Positions 25,170 to 36,629 of a DNA stretch of 64,000 nt are shown piece after piece. A program made the translations under genes and the position numbers. The notes under the pieces are model-generated. The model had not been told where the DNA came from. It worked only from the letters and a program-made list of their open reading frames with translations, and ran no database searches. The stretch is from NCBI RefSeq assembly GCF_036323735.1, contig NC_086020.1:87235710-87299709 (forward strand), given 5' to 3'. This stretch comes from Rattus norvegicus (lineage: Eukaryota > Chordata > Mammalia > Rodentia > Muridae). The number at the start of each line of letters is the position of its first letter. Position 1 is the stretch's first letter.

Positions 25170-28100
25170 CCATGTGTGTTTTTCTGTGATTGGGTTACCT
25201 CACTCAGCATGATATTTTCCAGTTCCATCCATTTGCCTATGAATTTCATAAAGTCCTTGATTTTGATAGCTGAGTAATTTTCCATTGTGTAGATGTACCA
25301 CATTTTCTGTATCCATTGCTGTTGAAGGGCATCTGGGTTCTTTCCAGCTTCTGGCTCTTATAAGGAAGGCTGCTATGAACATAGCGGAGCATGTGTCTTT
25401 ATTATATGTTGGGGAATCTTTTGGTTATATGCCCAAGAGAAGTATAAGTGGGTCCTCCGGTAGTTAGTTCGATGTCCAATTTTCTGAGGAAACTCCAGCC
25501 TGATTTCCAGAATGGTTGTACCAGTCTGCAATCCCACCAACAATGGAGGAGTGTTCCTCTTTCTCCACATCCTTGCCAGCATTTGCTGTCACCTGAGTTT
25601 TTGATCTTAGCCATTCTCACTTGTGTGAGATGGAATCTCAGGTTGTTTGATTTGCATTTCCCTTATGACTAAAGATGTTGAACTTTCTTTAGGTGTTTCT
25701 CAGCCATTTCGCATTCCTCAGCTGTCAATTCTTTGTTTAGCTCTGAACCCCATTTTTTAATAGGGTTATTTGTCTCCCTGTAGTCTACCTTCTTGACTTC
25801 TTTGTATATTTTGGATATAAGCCCTCTATCTGTTGCAGGATTGGTAAAGATCTTTTCCCAATCGGATGGTTGTCGTTTTGTCCTAACCTTTGCCTTACAG
25901 AAGCTTTGCAGTTTTATGAGATCCCATTTGTCAATTCATGATTTTAGAGCATAAGCCATTGGTGTTTTGTTCAGGAACTTTTCTCCAGTGCCCATGTGTT
26001 CGAAATGCTTCCCCACTTTTCTTCTATAAGTTTGAGGTGGAGGTCCTCGATCCACTTGGACTTAAGGTTTGTACAGGGTGATAAGCATGGGTCGATATGC
26101 ATTCTTCTATATACTGACCTTCAGTTGAACCAGCACCATTTACAGAAAATGCTATCTTTTTTCCATTGGATGGTTTTGGCTCTTTTGTCAAAAATCAAGT
26201 GACCATATGTGTGTGTGTTCATATTTGGATCTTCAATTCTATTCCACTGGTCTATCTGTCTGTCTCTGTACCAATACCATACAGTTTTTATAACTATTGC
26301 TCTGTACTACTGCATGAATTCAGGGATAGTGATTCCCCCTGAAGTCCTTTTATTGTTGAGGATAGCTTTAGGTATCCTGGGTTTTTTGTAATTCCAGATG
26401 AATTTGCAAATTGTTCTGTCTAACTCTCTGAAGGATTAGATTGGTATTTTGATGGGGATTGCATTGAATTTGTAGATCGCTTTTGGTAAAATGGCCATTT
26501 TTACTAGGTTAATCCTGCCAATCCATGAGCATGTGAGATCTTTCCATCTTCTGAGGTCTTATTAAATTTCTTTCTTCAGGGGCTTGAAGTTCTTATCATA
26601 CAGATCTTTTACTTGCTTGGTTAAAGTCACACCGAGGTATTTTATATTATTTGGGACTATTATGAAGGGTGTCATTTCCCTAATTTCTTTCTCGGGTGGT
26701 TTCTCTTTTGTGTAGAGGAAGGCTTCTAATGTATTTTAGTTTATTTTATACCCAGTCATTTTTCTTTAGGTGTTTATCAGGTTTAGAAGTTCTTAGGTGG
26801 ACCTTTTGTGATCACTTAATTAAACTATCATATCATCTGCAAATAGTGATACTTTGACTTCTTCTTTTCCAATCTGTATCCTTTAATCTCCAATTGTTGT
26901 CTGTTTGCTCTGGCTAGAACTTCAAGAACTACATTGAATAAGTAGGGAGAGAATGGGCAGCCTTGTCTAGTCCCTGATTTTAGTGGGATTGCTTCAAGTT
27001 TCTCGCCATTTAGTTTAATTTTAGCGACTGGTTTGCTGTATATGCCTTTTATTACGTTTAGGTATGGGCTTGGACTTCCTATTCTTTTCATAACTTTTAT
27101 CATGAAGGGTTGTTGAATTTTGTCAAATGGTTTCTCCATATCTAATGAAATGATCATGTGGTTTTTATCATTCAGTTTGTTTATATAGTGTATTACGTTG
27201 GTGGTTTTCCATATATTAAACCATTCCTGCATGCCTGGGATGAAGCCAACTTGATCATTTTGGATGATTGTTTTGAAGTGCTCTTGGATTCGGTTTGCCA
27301 GAATTTTATTGAGTATTTTATCATCGATATTTATAAGGAAATTTGGTCTGAAGTTTTCTTTCTTTGTTGCGTCTTTGTATGGTTTGGTATAAAAGTAATT
27401 GTGGTTTCACAGAAGGAATTTGGTAGTGCTCCATCTATTTCAATTTTGCGGAATAGTTTGGATAGTATTGGTATGAGGTCTTCTATGACGGTCTGACGTA
27501 ATTCTGCACTGAACCCATCTAGACCTGAGCTCTTTTTGGTTGGGAGACCTTAAATGACTGCTTCTATTTTTTAGGAGTTATGGGGTTGTTTAAATGATTT
27601 ATCTGTTCCCGATTTAACTTTGGTACCTGGTATCTGTCTAGGAAATTGTCCATTTACTGGAAATTTTCAAGTTTTGTTGAATATAGGATTTTGTAGTAGG
27701 ATCTGATGATTTTTTTGAATTTCTTTTGATTCTGTAGTTATGTCTACCTTTTCATTTCTGATTTTGTTAATTTTGTCAAACTCTCTGTGACCTCTGGTTA
27801 GTCTGGCTAAGAGTTTATCTATCTTGTTGATTTTCTCAAAGAACCAACTTTTTGTTCCGTTGATTCTTTCCACAGTCCTTTTTGTTTCTACTTGGTTGAT
27901 TTCTGCTCTGAGTTTGATTATTTCCTGCCTTCTACTCCTCCTGGGTGAATTTGCTTCTTTTTTTTCTATAGCTTTTAGGTGTGCTGTCAAGCTGCTGATA
28001 TATTCTCTCTCCTATTTCTTCTTGCAGGCACTCAGAGGTATGAGTTTTCCTCTTAGCTCGCTGTCATTGTTTCCCAAAAGTTTGGGTATGTCGTACCTTA

Positions 28101-28960
28101 ATTTTCATTAAATTCTAAGAAGTCTTTAATTTCTTTCTTTATTTCGTCCTTGACCACGTTATCATTGAGTAGAGCATTGTTCAACTTCCATGTATATGTG
28201 GGTGTTTTTCCCTTATAGTTGTTGAAGACCACCTTTAGCCCATGGTGGTTTGATAGGATACATGGGATTATTTCTATCTTTCTGTTTCTATTAAGCCCTC
28301 TTTTATGACCAATTATATGGTCACTTTTGGAGAAAGTGCCATGAGGTGGTGAGAAGAAGTTATATCCTTTTGTTCTAGGATAGAATGTTCTATAAATATC
28401 GGTTAAGTCCATTTGGTTCATGACTTCTCTTAGTCTGTCTATGTCTCTGTTTAATTTCTGTTTCCATGATCTGTCCATTGATGAGAATGGGGTGTTGAAA
28501 TCTCCTACTATCATTGTGTGAGGTGCAATGTAAGCTTTTAGCTTTAGTAAGATTGCTTTTTTATTTGGAGCATAGATATTTAGGATTGCGAGTTCATCTT
28601 GGTGGATTTTTCCTTTGATGAATATCTTTTTCGGTGACTTTTAGTTGAAAATTGATTTTATTTGATATTAGAATGACTACTCCAGTTTGCTTCTTCTGAC
28701 CATTTGCTTGGAAATTTGTTTTCCAGCGTTTCACTCTGAGGTAGTGTTTGTCTTTGTCTCTGAGGTGTGTTTCCTGCAGGCAGCAGAATGCAGTGTCCTC
28801 ATTGCTTATCTAGTTTGTTAATCTATTTCTTTTTATTGGGAAGTTTAGTCCATTGATGTTGAGAGATATTGAGGAATAGAGATTGTTGCTTCCTGTTATA
28901 TTCGTATTTGGATGTGAGATTATGTTTGTGTGCTTTTCTTCTCTTTGTTTTTTTTTTTTT
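25170..28960 (-). pseudogene. L1 ORF2 remnant (endonuclease / reverse transcriptase)
   Basis: The endonuclease part is in the frame 28514-28098 (GDFNTP near the start; SNHHGL where L1 endonucleases normally have S-D-H, so the catalytic Asp is replaced by Asn). The RT palm is in 27232-26828 (MIISLDMEKPFDKIQ, GTRQGCPFSPYLF). The next motif, FADD, is readable just beyond at about 26830-26850 in another frame, which shows a frameshift. C-terminal cysteine-region sequence is at 25620-25373. This copy cannot encode an active protein. Confidence 0.85.
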
Positions 28961-29029
28961 TTTTTTTTTTGCAAGACGATTAGTTTCTTGCTTTTTCTAA
29001 GGTGTAGCTTGCCTCCTTGTTTTACCATT

Positions 29030-30037
29030 TATTATCATTTGTAGGGCTGGATTTCTGGAAAGATTTTGTCTAAATTTCGTTTACTCATTGAATATCTTGT
29101 TTTCTCCATCTATGTAAATTGAGAGTTTTACTGGTTAGAGAAACCTGAGCTGGCATCTGTTTTCTCTTAGGGTCTGTATGACATCTTTCCAGGATCTTCT
29201 GGCTTTCATACAGTCTGGTGAGAAGTGTGGTGTAATGCTGATTGGTCTTCCTTTGTATATTAACTGACCTTTTTTCCCTTACTGCTTTTAATATACTTTC
29301 TTTGTTTTGTGCATTTGGTGTTTGATGGGAGGAGTTTCTTTTCTGGTCCAATCTATTTGGAATATTCTGTAGGCTTCTTGCATTTCTATGGGCATCTCTT
29401 TCTTTACATTAGAGAAGTTTTCATCTATGGTTTTGTGGAATATATTTTCTGGTTCTTTGAGCTGGGAGTCTTCACTCTTTTCTATACTTATTATCCTTAG
29501 GTTTGATCTTCTTATTGTGTCCTGGATTTCCTGTAGGTTTTGGACCAGTAGCTTTTTCCATTTTCCATTATCTTTAACAGTTGTGTCGATAACTTCTATG
29601 AAGTCTTCTGGTCCTGAGATTCTCTCTTCTATCTCTTGTATTCTGTTGGTTATGCTTGTATCTATGGCTCCTTACCTCTTCCTTTGGTTTTCTATATCCA
29701 GGGTTTTCTCCCTTTGTGCTTTCTTTATTGCTTCTATTTCCATTTTTAATTCCTTCACCTGTTTGATTGTGTTTTCCCAGAATTCTTTCAGGGATTTTTG
29801 TGATTCCTCTCTATAGGCTTCTACTTGTTTATTTATGTTTTTCTGCATTTCTCTAAGGGTGATCTTTTTGTCTTTCTTGAAGTCCTCCAGCATCATGATC
29901 AAATGTGTTTTTAAATCTAGATCTTGCTTTTCTGGTGTGTTTGGATGTTCAGTGTTTGCTTTGGTGGGAGAATTGGGCTCTGATGATGCCATGTAGTCTT
30001 GGTTTCTGTTGCTTGGGTTCCTGCATTTGCCTCTCAC
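29030..30037 (-). pseudogene. L1 ORF1 remnant
   Basis: The start at 30037 gives MVRGKCRNPSNRNQDYMASS, the normal rodent ORF1 N-terminus (the upstream in-frame Met at 30094 lies in the 5'UTR). A coiled-coil segment follows (EYWENT-like WENTIKQVKELKMEIEAIKK), with the first frame ending at 29672. The rest is readable only in pieces down to about 29085, so the gene is broken. Confidence 0.85.
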
Positions 30038-30204
30038 CATCAGGTTTTCTCTGGTGTTACATTGTTCTGCTATTTCTGATAGTGGGTAGACCATCCTATA
30101 GGCCTGTGTGTCAGGGGAAGTGTAGACCTGCTTTCCTGTTTTCTTTCAGCCAGTTATGGGAACAGAGTGTTCTGCGCTCAGGCGTATAATCTTTCCTGTC
30201 TACT

Positions 30205-31155
30205 GGTCTTCAGCTGTTGCTGTGGGCGTGTGTCCTTAGTCTACCAGGCAGGTCACTTGGAGCAGAATCATTGGTCTTACCTCTGGTTTCCGGCCTGAAG
30301 TCGCTCCGTGGGGCCTGTGTTTCAATATCTGTGAGGGTAGCAACCAGAAGGGCTTGCCCCATCTTTTCTCGGGTCCCTGTGAACAGGTGTCCCAGATGGC
30401 TTTAGGTGTTTCCTCTAGAGTCAGAAATGTGGGCAGAGTGTAGTCTCTTCTGGCTTACCAGTCATGTCTGCCCCTCTGAAGGTTTAGCTCTCCCTCCCTC
30501 AGGATTTGGGTGCAAGGAGGTGTTGACTGGATCCCTTCAGATCCAGGTACTCTCTGGACTGCATTGGACCTGCTGCTTGAATGCCCCTATCTTCCTGTTC
30601 CCAGAGGCCCTATACAGTTTCCCCTTGGGCCAGGGATGTGGGTAAGGGTGGGCAGTATTGGCAGCCTCTCCTGCCCTGCAGTCTCAAGAGTGCCCACCTG
30701 TCTGGGATGTGAGCTCTCTTTCCCAGGGGGTTTGGGAGCAGGGAGCTGTGGGCCGGGATCCATTGAGGTTCAGGCTTCAGCTAAAAACTGGAAGTGTCTG
30801 GTTCCAGAGGAAATTTGCCTCTGTGTGCCCTGAGTCCACAAGGCAGGTCACTTGGAGCAGAAAAGTTGATCTAACCTCTGGTCCCAGGACTGAAGTTGCT
30901 CCTGGGGGGCTGTGTTTGAGCTCTCTGTGAGGGAGGTAACCAGAAGGGCCTGCCCCTCCTTTTCTTGGGCCCTTGTGTACAGGTGTCCCAGATGGCTTTA
31001 GGTGTTTCCACTAGAGTCAGAAATGTGGGCAGAGTGTAGTCTCTTCTGGCTTCCCAGGCATGTCTGTGCCTCTGAAGCTTTAGCTCTCCTTCCCACGGGA
31101 ACTGGGTGCAAGGAGCTCTTGACCGGGTCCCTTCAGATCTGGGCGGTGTCCGGAT
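30205..31155 (-). repeat. L1 5'UTR tandem repeat (period about 597 bp)
   Basis: 'caggtgtcccagatggcttt' occurs at about 30384 and again at about 30981. 'caggcaggtcacttggagca' near 30245 is matched by 'aaggcaggtcacttggagca' near 30839. Direct repeats of this size are typical of rat L1 promoters. The outer unit is incomplete. Confidence 0.8.
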
Positions 31156-32990
31156 TGCCTATTTATTCTTTATTTTAGGATCATCAAAGTTGTTTCCAGT
31201 TTCTGGCTTTAATGAATGCAGTTTTGATGAACATAACAAGTTTCTTTGTGGGATGGTAGAACATCTTTTGGGTATATGCACTGGACCAATATAGCTGGGT
31301 TTTGAGGTACAACTATTTCCAATTGTCTGAGAAACCACCAAATCTATTTCCATAATAGTTGTACAAATTTTCAGTCCACTAACAGTGAAGAAGTGTTCTT
31401 CTTGCTAGACATCCTTGACAGCTTGCGCTATTTCTTGAAGTTTTTTTTTTCAATATTTTGGTTTGTATTTCCAGGATGACTAAGAACATCTAAAATATCA
31501 TTAAGTACTTCTCATCAATTCGAGATTTCTCTGTTGAGAATTCACTGTTTAGTACTTCACCCAATTTTTTAAGTTGGGTTATTTGCGTTGTTGGTGTCCA
31601 CCTTCTTGGGTTCTTTGTAAATTTTGGATATTATCCCTGTGCCCTGTGTCAGATGTAGGGTGAATTAAGATCCTTTCCTAATCTGTAGGCTGCTGTTTTG
31701 TCTTATCGACAGTGTTTTTTCCTTTACAAAACTTGGAAGTTTCATTAGGTCCCAATTATCAATTGTTGGTATTAGAGCTGAGTCATTAGTCTTCCATTCA
31801 GAAAATTGTCTCCTGTACCAGTGTATTCATGGGTCTTTCCCAATTTTTCATCTACACACTTAAGGTATTTGGTTTTAAGTTGATGTCCTTCATCCACTTG
31901 TACTTAAGTTTTGTGCAGGGTGATATAAATAGATCAATTTCATTTGTCTCAGTGCAGACACCCAGTTAGAGTAGCACCATTTGTTTAAGATTCTTTCATT
32001 GTCCATTGATTTCAGCTTCTTTATATAAAATCAAATGTCTGTATTCAGTTGCTGCCTAAGCCTGGAGCTGACCCTGTGCCACAGCCCTCTTTATCCAGAT
32101 CTCACTAGAAGAAAGCTAGTTCCTCAGAAATGCTAACACACCTGAGAGCACAGGTGAGACCAGCATTTCTGCTCATATTCCTGGCCCAAGAGAAATGTGT
32201 CTGGAGCTCACAGAACACAGGAATCCAGGAGGAATCTGGGGCAGGATACTTCCTGTTTCTGTCAGCACCCTGAGCTGACCCTGTACTATAGCTATCTGTA
32301 CCCAGATCTCATAGAGATAGAGCTTGTCTTCCAGTAGTATGGGCACACAGGCTTATAAGAGGGAAAAGTCAATGAGAGAGAGACAGCAAGAACAGTTAAC
32401 ACCAGAGGTAAGTAGATGGCAAGAGGCAAGGGCAAAAAACTAAGGGACAGAAACCAAGGACACATGGGATCATCATAACCCTGTTCCCCTACCACAATAA
32501 GCCCTGGATACTTCTACACACTGGACACGCAAGATTTTGATTTAAAATATCAGCTAATAATGAAGTTAAAGTATGTTAAGAAAGACATAAATAACTACTT
32601 TAAAGAAATACAGGACAAAACAGGTAAACTGGCAGAAACTCTTAAAAAGAAAACACAAAAAACAATTTAAAAAAGTGAAGGAATTGAAACAAACCACTCA
32701 GGATCTTAAAATGGAAATAGAAACAATAAAGGAATCACAAAGGGAGACAACTCTTGAGATAGAAAACCTATGAAAGAGATCAGAAGTCATAGACATAAAC
32801 ATTACCAGTAGAATACAAAAGATAGAAGACATAATCTTAGGGACAGAAGATACCATAGAAAACACTGACACAGCTGTCAAAGAAAATGAAAAACTCAGAA
32901 AGCTCCTAACCAAAAACATACAGGAAATCCAGGTCACAATAAGACCAAACCTAAGAATAATAGGTATAAAAGAGAGTGAAGATTCTTAGC

Positions 32991-33327
32991 TGTGATGGTT
33001 TGCATATTCTTGGCCCAGGGAGTAGCACTATTAGAAGCTGTGGACTTGTTGGAAGAAGTGTGTGACTGTGGGGTAGGCTTGAAGACCATCTTTCTTGCTG
33101 CTCCTAGGATGCTGAGTCTGTTCCCGGCTTCCTTTGGGGTGAAGATGTAGAACTCACCTCTTCCTGCACCATGCCAGCCTGGATGCTGCCATGCTGCCAT
33201 GCTCCCACCTTAATAATAATGGAGTGAAACTCTGAACCTGTAAGCCAGCCCCAATTAAATGTTGTCTTTTACACAACTTACATTGGTCATGATGTCTGTT
33301 CACAGCAATAAGACCCTAATTAAGATA
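32991..33327 (+). mobile_element. ORR1-like MaLR LTR (unit 2)
   Basis: It begins TGTGATGGTTTGCATATTC and ends CCTAATTAAGATA, with the MaLR landmarks 'agaagctgtggacttgttgg', 'aagatgtagaactcacctct' and 'agccccaattaaatgttg' in order. It sits inside L1 ORF1 sequence ('agagagtgaagattctta' before, 'aaagggtcagaaggcacc' after). Confidence 0.8.
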
Positions 33328-33869
33328 CCAACATAAAGGGTCAGAAGGCACCTTCAACAAAATTGCAGAAGAAAACTTCCCTACCTAAAGAACAAGATGC
33401 CTATAGGCATACAAGAAGCCGACAGAACTCCAAATAAATTGGACCAGAAAAGCAATATCCTCCTTTCACATATTAGTCACAGCACCAAATGCACAAAACC
33501 AAGAAAGAATAATAAAAGTGGCAAGGGAAAAACTCAAGTGTAACATATAAAGGTAGACCTATCAGCATTACACCAGACTTCTCCACAGAGACTGTGGAAG
33601 CTAGAAGATCATAGAAATATGTTATACAAACCCTAAGAGAACAGAAATGCCAGCCTAGGCTACAATAACCAGCAAAATTTTCCATGAACATAGATGAGGA
33701 AACCAAGATACTCCATGAAGAAAGCAAATTTACACAGTATCTTTCCACCATCCAGCCCTACAAAGGATGATAGATGGAAAACTCCAACACAAGTGGGGAA
33801 GCTACACCATGTGAAAAGGAAGAATGTAATCTTCTTTCAACTAACCCAAGGGAAGATAACCACAGAAAC

Positions 33870-36578
33870 ATAATTTCACTTCCAACAAAAACGACAACAG
33901 AACAAAATGATACAAAAGGAAACAACAATCATTGGTCCTTAATATCTCTCAACATCAATAGAATTAATCCCCCAATAAAAATAAAACGTAGACTAAGAGA
34001 CTGGATACATAAACAGGACTCAATATTTTGCTGCATACAGGAAACACACCTGAGTGACAAAGACAGACACTACCTCAGAGTAAAAGGCTGGAGAAAATTT
34101 TCCAAGACAATAACAGTAAAAATGACAGAAAGCCCACATACACACGGAAGCTGAATAATGCTCTCCGTAACGATAATTTGGACTTGGAAAAAATAAAGAA
34201 AGAAATTAAAGAGTTATAATAATTCAATAAAAATGAAGGCACAACAAACCCAAATTTATGGGACACAACAAAAGCAGTGTTAAGAGGAAAACTCATATCT
34301 GAGTGCCTTCAAAATGTAACTGGATAGAGCTTACACACACCAAAAAGCACACCAAAAAGTTCTACAACAGCAAGAAACAAATACACCCAGGAGGAGTAGA
34401 CAGCAGGAAAGAATCAAATTCAGGGCTGAAATCAACCAAGGAGAAACAAAAAGATATATACAAAGAAAATAGAAGCTTGTCCTTTGTAATAATCAATAAG
34501 ATAGATTAACTCTTAGCCAGAGTAACCAGAGGTGACATAGAAAGTATCCAAATTAACAAAATCAGAAATGAAAATGGAGACCTAATAGAAACCGAGGAAA
34601 TACAAAATATTATCAGAGCCTAGTATGTCAACATCTAGTACTTTGGGGGCCCTGGATACCTTCACAAATAACTTGGACACAGGGGATGCAGAGTAAAGGC
34701 AGAAGCAACTGCATGCAACTGCAAGCTTTATTAATCCTTATATAGATATGAATATGCATTACCTCAATTTCCATTTTGGCAAGATACTCTAAGATCGTTT
34801 TCCCCATGATACCACGAAGAAATGAGGCAAGACTAAACAAGGAAATAAGACTAAACAAATGTTTCTTGTTAAAATTTTTATATAACAAATCAGCCCTCTT
34901 TCTATTATCAAACAACACTTGCTGTAAGAAAGGGAGCATGAGAGTTTCTTCCACAGAAACAGGACACAGCAGAACATAGTTTAAGGCCAAGTGAGAAAAA
35001 CACGTTCTTCTCAAGGACAGCATTTCAGTACCTACTTGCACCTGTTACCAGTCCTTACTTGATCCTGCCTGGGAACTGCATCTTTATGTCTCTGTACTAC
35101 TAAAAAAGCCTATACTCAAGAGAACTAGAAAATCTGGATGAAATGGAAATTTGCTAGACAGATACCAGGTACCAAAGTTAATCAGGATCAGAAAAACAGT
35201 CCCATAACTATTAAAGAAACAGAAGCAGTCATTAAAAGTCTACCAAGCAAAAAAGTCTAGGTCCAGATGGGTGTAGTGGAGAATTCTCCCAGACCTTTCT
35301 AGAAGACCTAATACCAATACTGTACAAACTATTCAACAAATTGAAACAGAAGGAACAACACCCAATTTCTTCTCTGAAGCCCCAATTATACTTATACCTA
35401 AATGACAAAAAGATCTAACAAAGAAAGAAAACTTCAAACCAATTTCTTTTATGCATACTGATGCAAAATTACTCAATAACATTCTCACAAACTGAATCCA
35501 AGAACACATCAAAATGTTCATTCTTCATTATCAAATAGTCTACATTCCAGGTATGAAGGGATGGTTCTGTTTGTGGAAATCCTCTACATAAAAAAAAAGT
35601 CAAAGAAAAAAATATGATCATTGCCATAGATTCCAAGAAATTATTTGACAAAATTCAACACCCCTTCATGATCAAAGCATTGGAAAGATCATAAATTCAA
35701 GGTCCATCCCCAAACATAGTAAAAACTATGTACAGAAAACTAGTAGCCAACATCAAACTAAATAGAAAGAATCTTGAAGCAATCCCACTAAAATCAGCGA
35801 CTAGACAAGGCTACCCACTCTCTCCCTACTTATTCAGTATAATGCTTGAATTCCTAGCCAGAGAATTCAGACAACAAAAGGAGGTCAAAGGAATGCAAAT
35901 TGAAGAGGAAAAAGTTGAAATATCACTATTTGTAGATGATATGATAGTACAATTTCGTGACCCCTAAAGTTCTACCAGAGAACTTCTAAACCTTATAAAC
36001 AACTTCCACAAAGTGGCTGAATATAAAATTAACTCAAATAAATCAGTAGCATGTCTCCACTCAAGGGATAAACAAGCTGTGGAAGAAATTAGGTAAATGA
36101 CACCATTCACATTAGTCAGAAATAATATAAAGTACCTCAGTGTGACTCTAACCAGGCATGTTAATATCTATATGACAAGTACTTCAAGCCTGTGAAGAAA
36201 GAAATTGAAGAAGATCTCAGAAGATGGAAATATATCCCATGTTCATGAACTTGGATTAGTAGAATTAGTAAAAATGGCCATGTTACCAAAAGCAATCTAC
36301 AGATTCAATGCAATCCCCATCAAAATTACAACTCAATTCTTCGTAGAGTTAGAAAGAGTAATTTACAAATTTATTTAAAATAAAAGGAAAACAAGGATAT
36401 CAAAAACTATCCTTAACAATAAAAGAACTGGGGGAATCACCATCCCTGACCTCAAGCTTTATTTTGCAGGAATAGTAATAAAAACTTTATGATATTGGTA
36501 CAGAGACAGTGAGGTAGATTAATGGAATAGAATTGAAGACCCAGAAATGATCCAACACACATATGGTCAAAATACAAA
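33870..36578 (+). pseudogene. Lx L1 ORF2 remnant
   Basis: The N-terminal endonuclease is readable at about 33890-34110 (SLISLNINRINPPIK, IQETHLSDKDRHYLRVKGW). It then jumps to the endonuclease C-terminal end ('acatacacacggaagctgaa'), so several hundred bases are missing. The same deletion is in unit 1. The LTR interrupts the gene at 34626-35096. The RT palm follows at 35728-35967 (ATRQGYPLSPYLF, then FVDD where FADD is usual). It is non-functional. Confidence 0.8.
34620..35102 (-). mobile_element. Solo LTR (unit 2), complete
   Basis: The LTR spans 34626-35096 (471 bp) inside Lx ORF2. Flanks are CTAGTA (34620-34625) and CTACTA (35097-35102), one mismatch. On the minus strand it ends GATGTTGACA and carries TATATAAGGAT (about 34736-34745) and AATAAAG (34726-34732). 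The left target copy in unit 1 is CTACTA, identical to the right copy here, so the mismatch arose in unit 2. Family not assigned beyond LTR retrotransposon, probably class II by the 6-bp duplication. Confidence 0.8.
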
Positions 36579-36629
36579 TATCCATACGTGTGTATGTTTA
36601 TTTCTGGGCCTTGATTCTATTGCATTGGT

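Larger units (their letters stand above)
24408..31155 (-). mobile_element. Full-length L1 with tandem 5'UTR repeats, antisense
   Basis: On the minus strand the order is 5'UTR (about 31155-30040), ORF1 (30037 to about 29030), ORF2 (about 28960-25170) and 3'UTR with T-rich start at 24408-24420. At about 6.75 kb it is the longest L1 here. The 5'UTR contains direct repeats about 597 bp apart. Both ORFs are broken. It separates unit-2 flank from a truncated Lx, and I see no clear target duplication. Confidence 0.88.
23261..35082. repeat. Tandem segmental duplication, unit 2
   Basis: The unit repeats the unit-1 flank (23261-24405, with internal deletions relative to 17080-17530, 17640-17855 and 17975-18105), the Lx L1 (31161-34625) and the solo LTR (34626 onward). 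A full-length L1 (24408-31155) lies between flank and Lx, and unit-1 sequence 18905-19745 has no counterpart here. The copies differ at many positions, so the duplication is not recent. I cannot measure identity exactly without an alignment. Confidence 0.85.
31161..36578 (-). mobile_element. Lx-type L1 with inverted 5' half (unit 2 and its continuation)
   Basis: Antisense ORF2 3' sequence (31161 to about 32050) flips at the same point as in unit 1 into sense 5'UTR (about 32055-32500), ORF1 (about 32500-33770) and ORF2 (about 33870-34619, then 35103-36578 after the LTR). The 3'UTR seen in unit 1 is missing. The 36578 end is the internal priming end of the inverted segment and meets an opposing L1. 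Confidence 0.8.

Noticed and set aside
30217..30930. Several overlapping plus-strand open frames of 60-107 codons
   Set aside because: They are GC-rich frames on the antisense strand of an L1 5'UTR with no domain.
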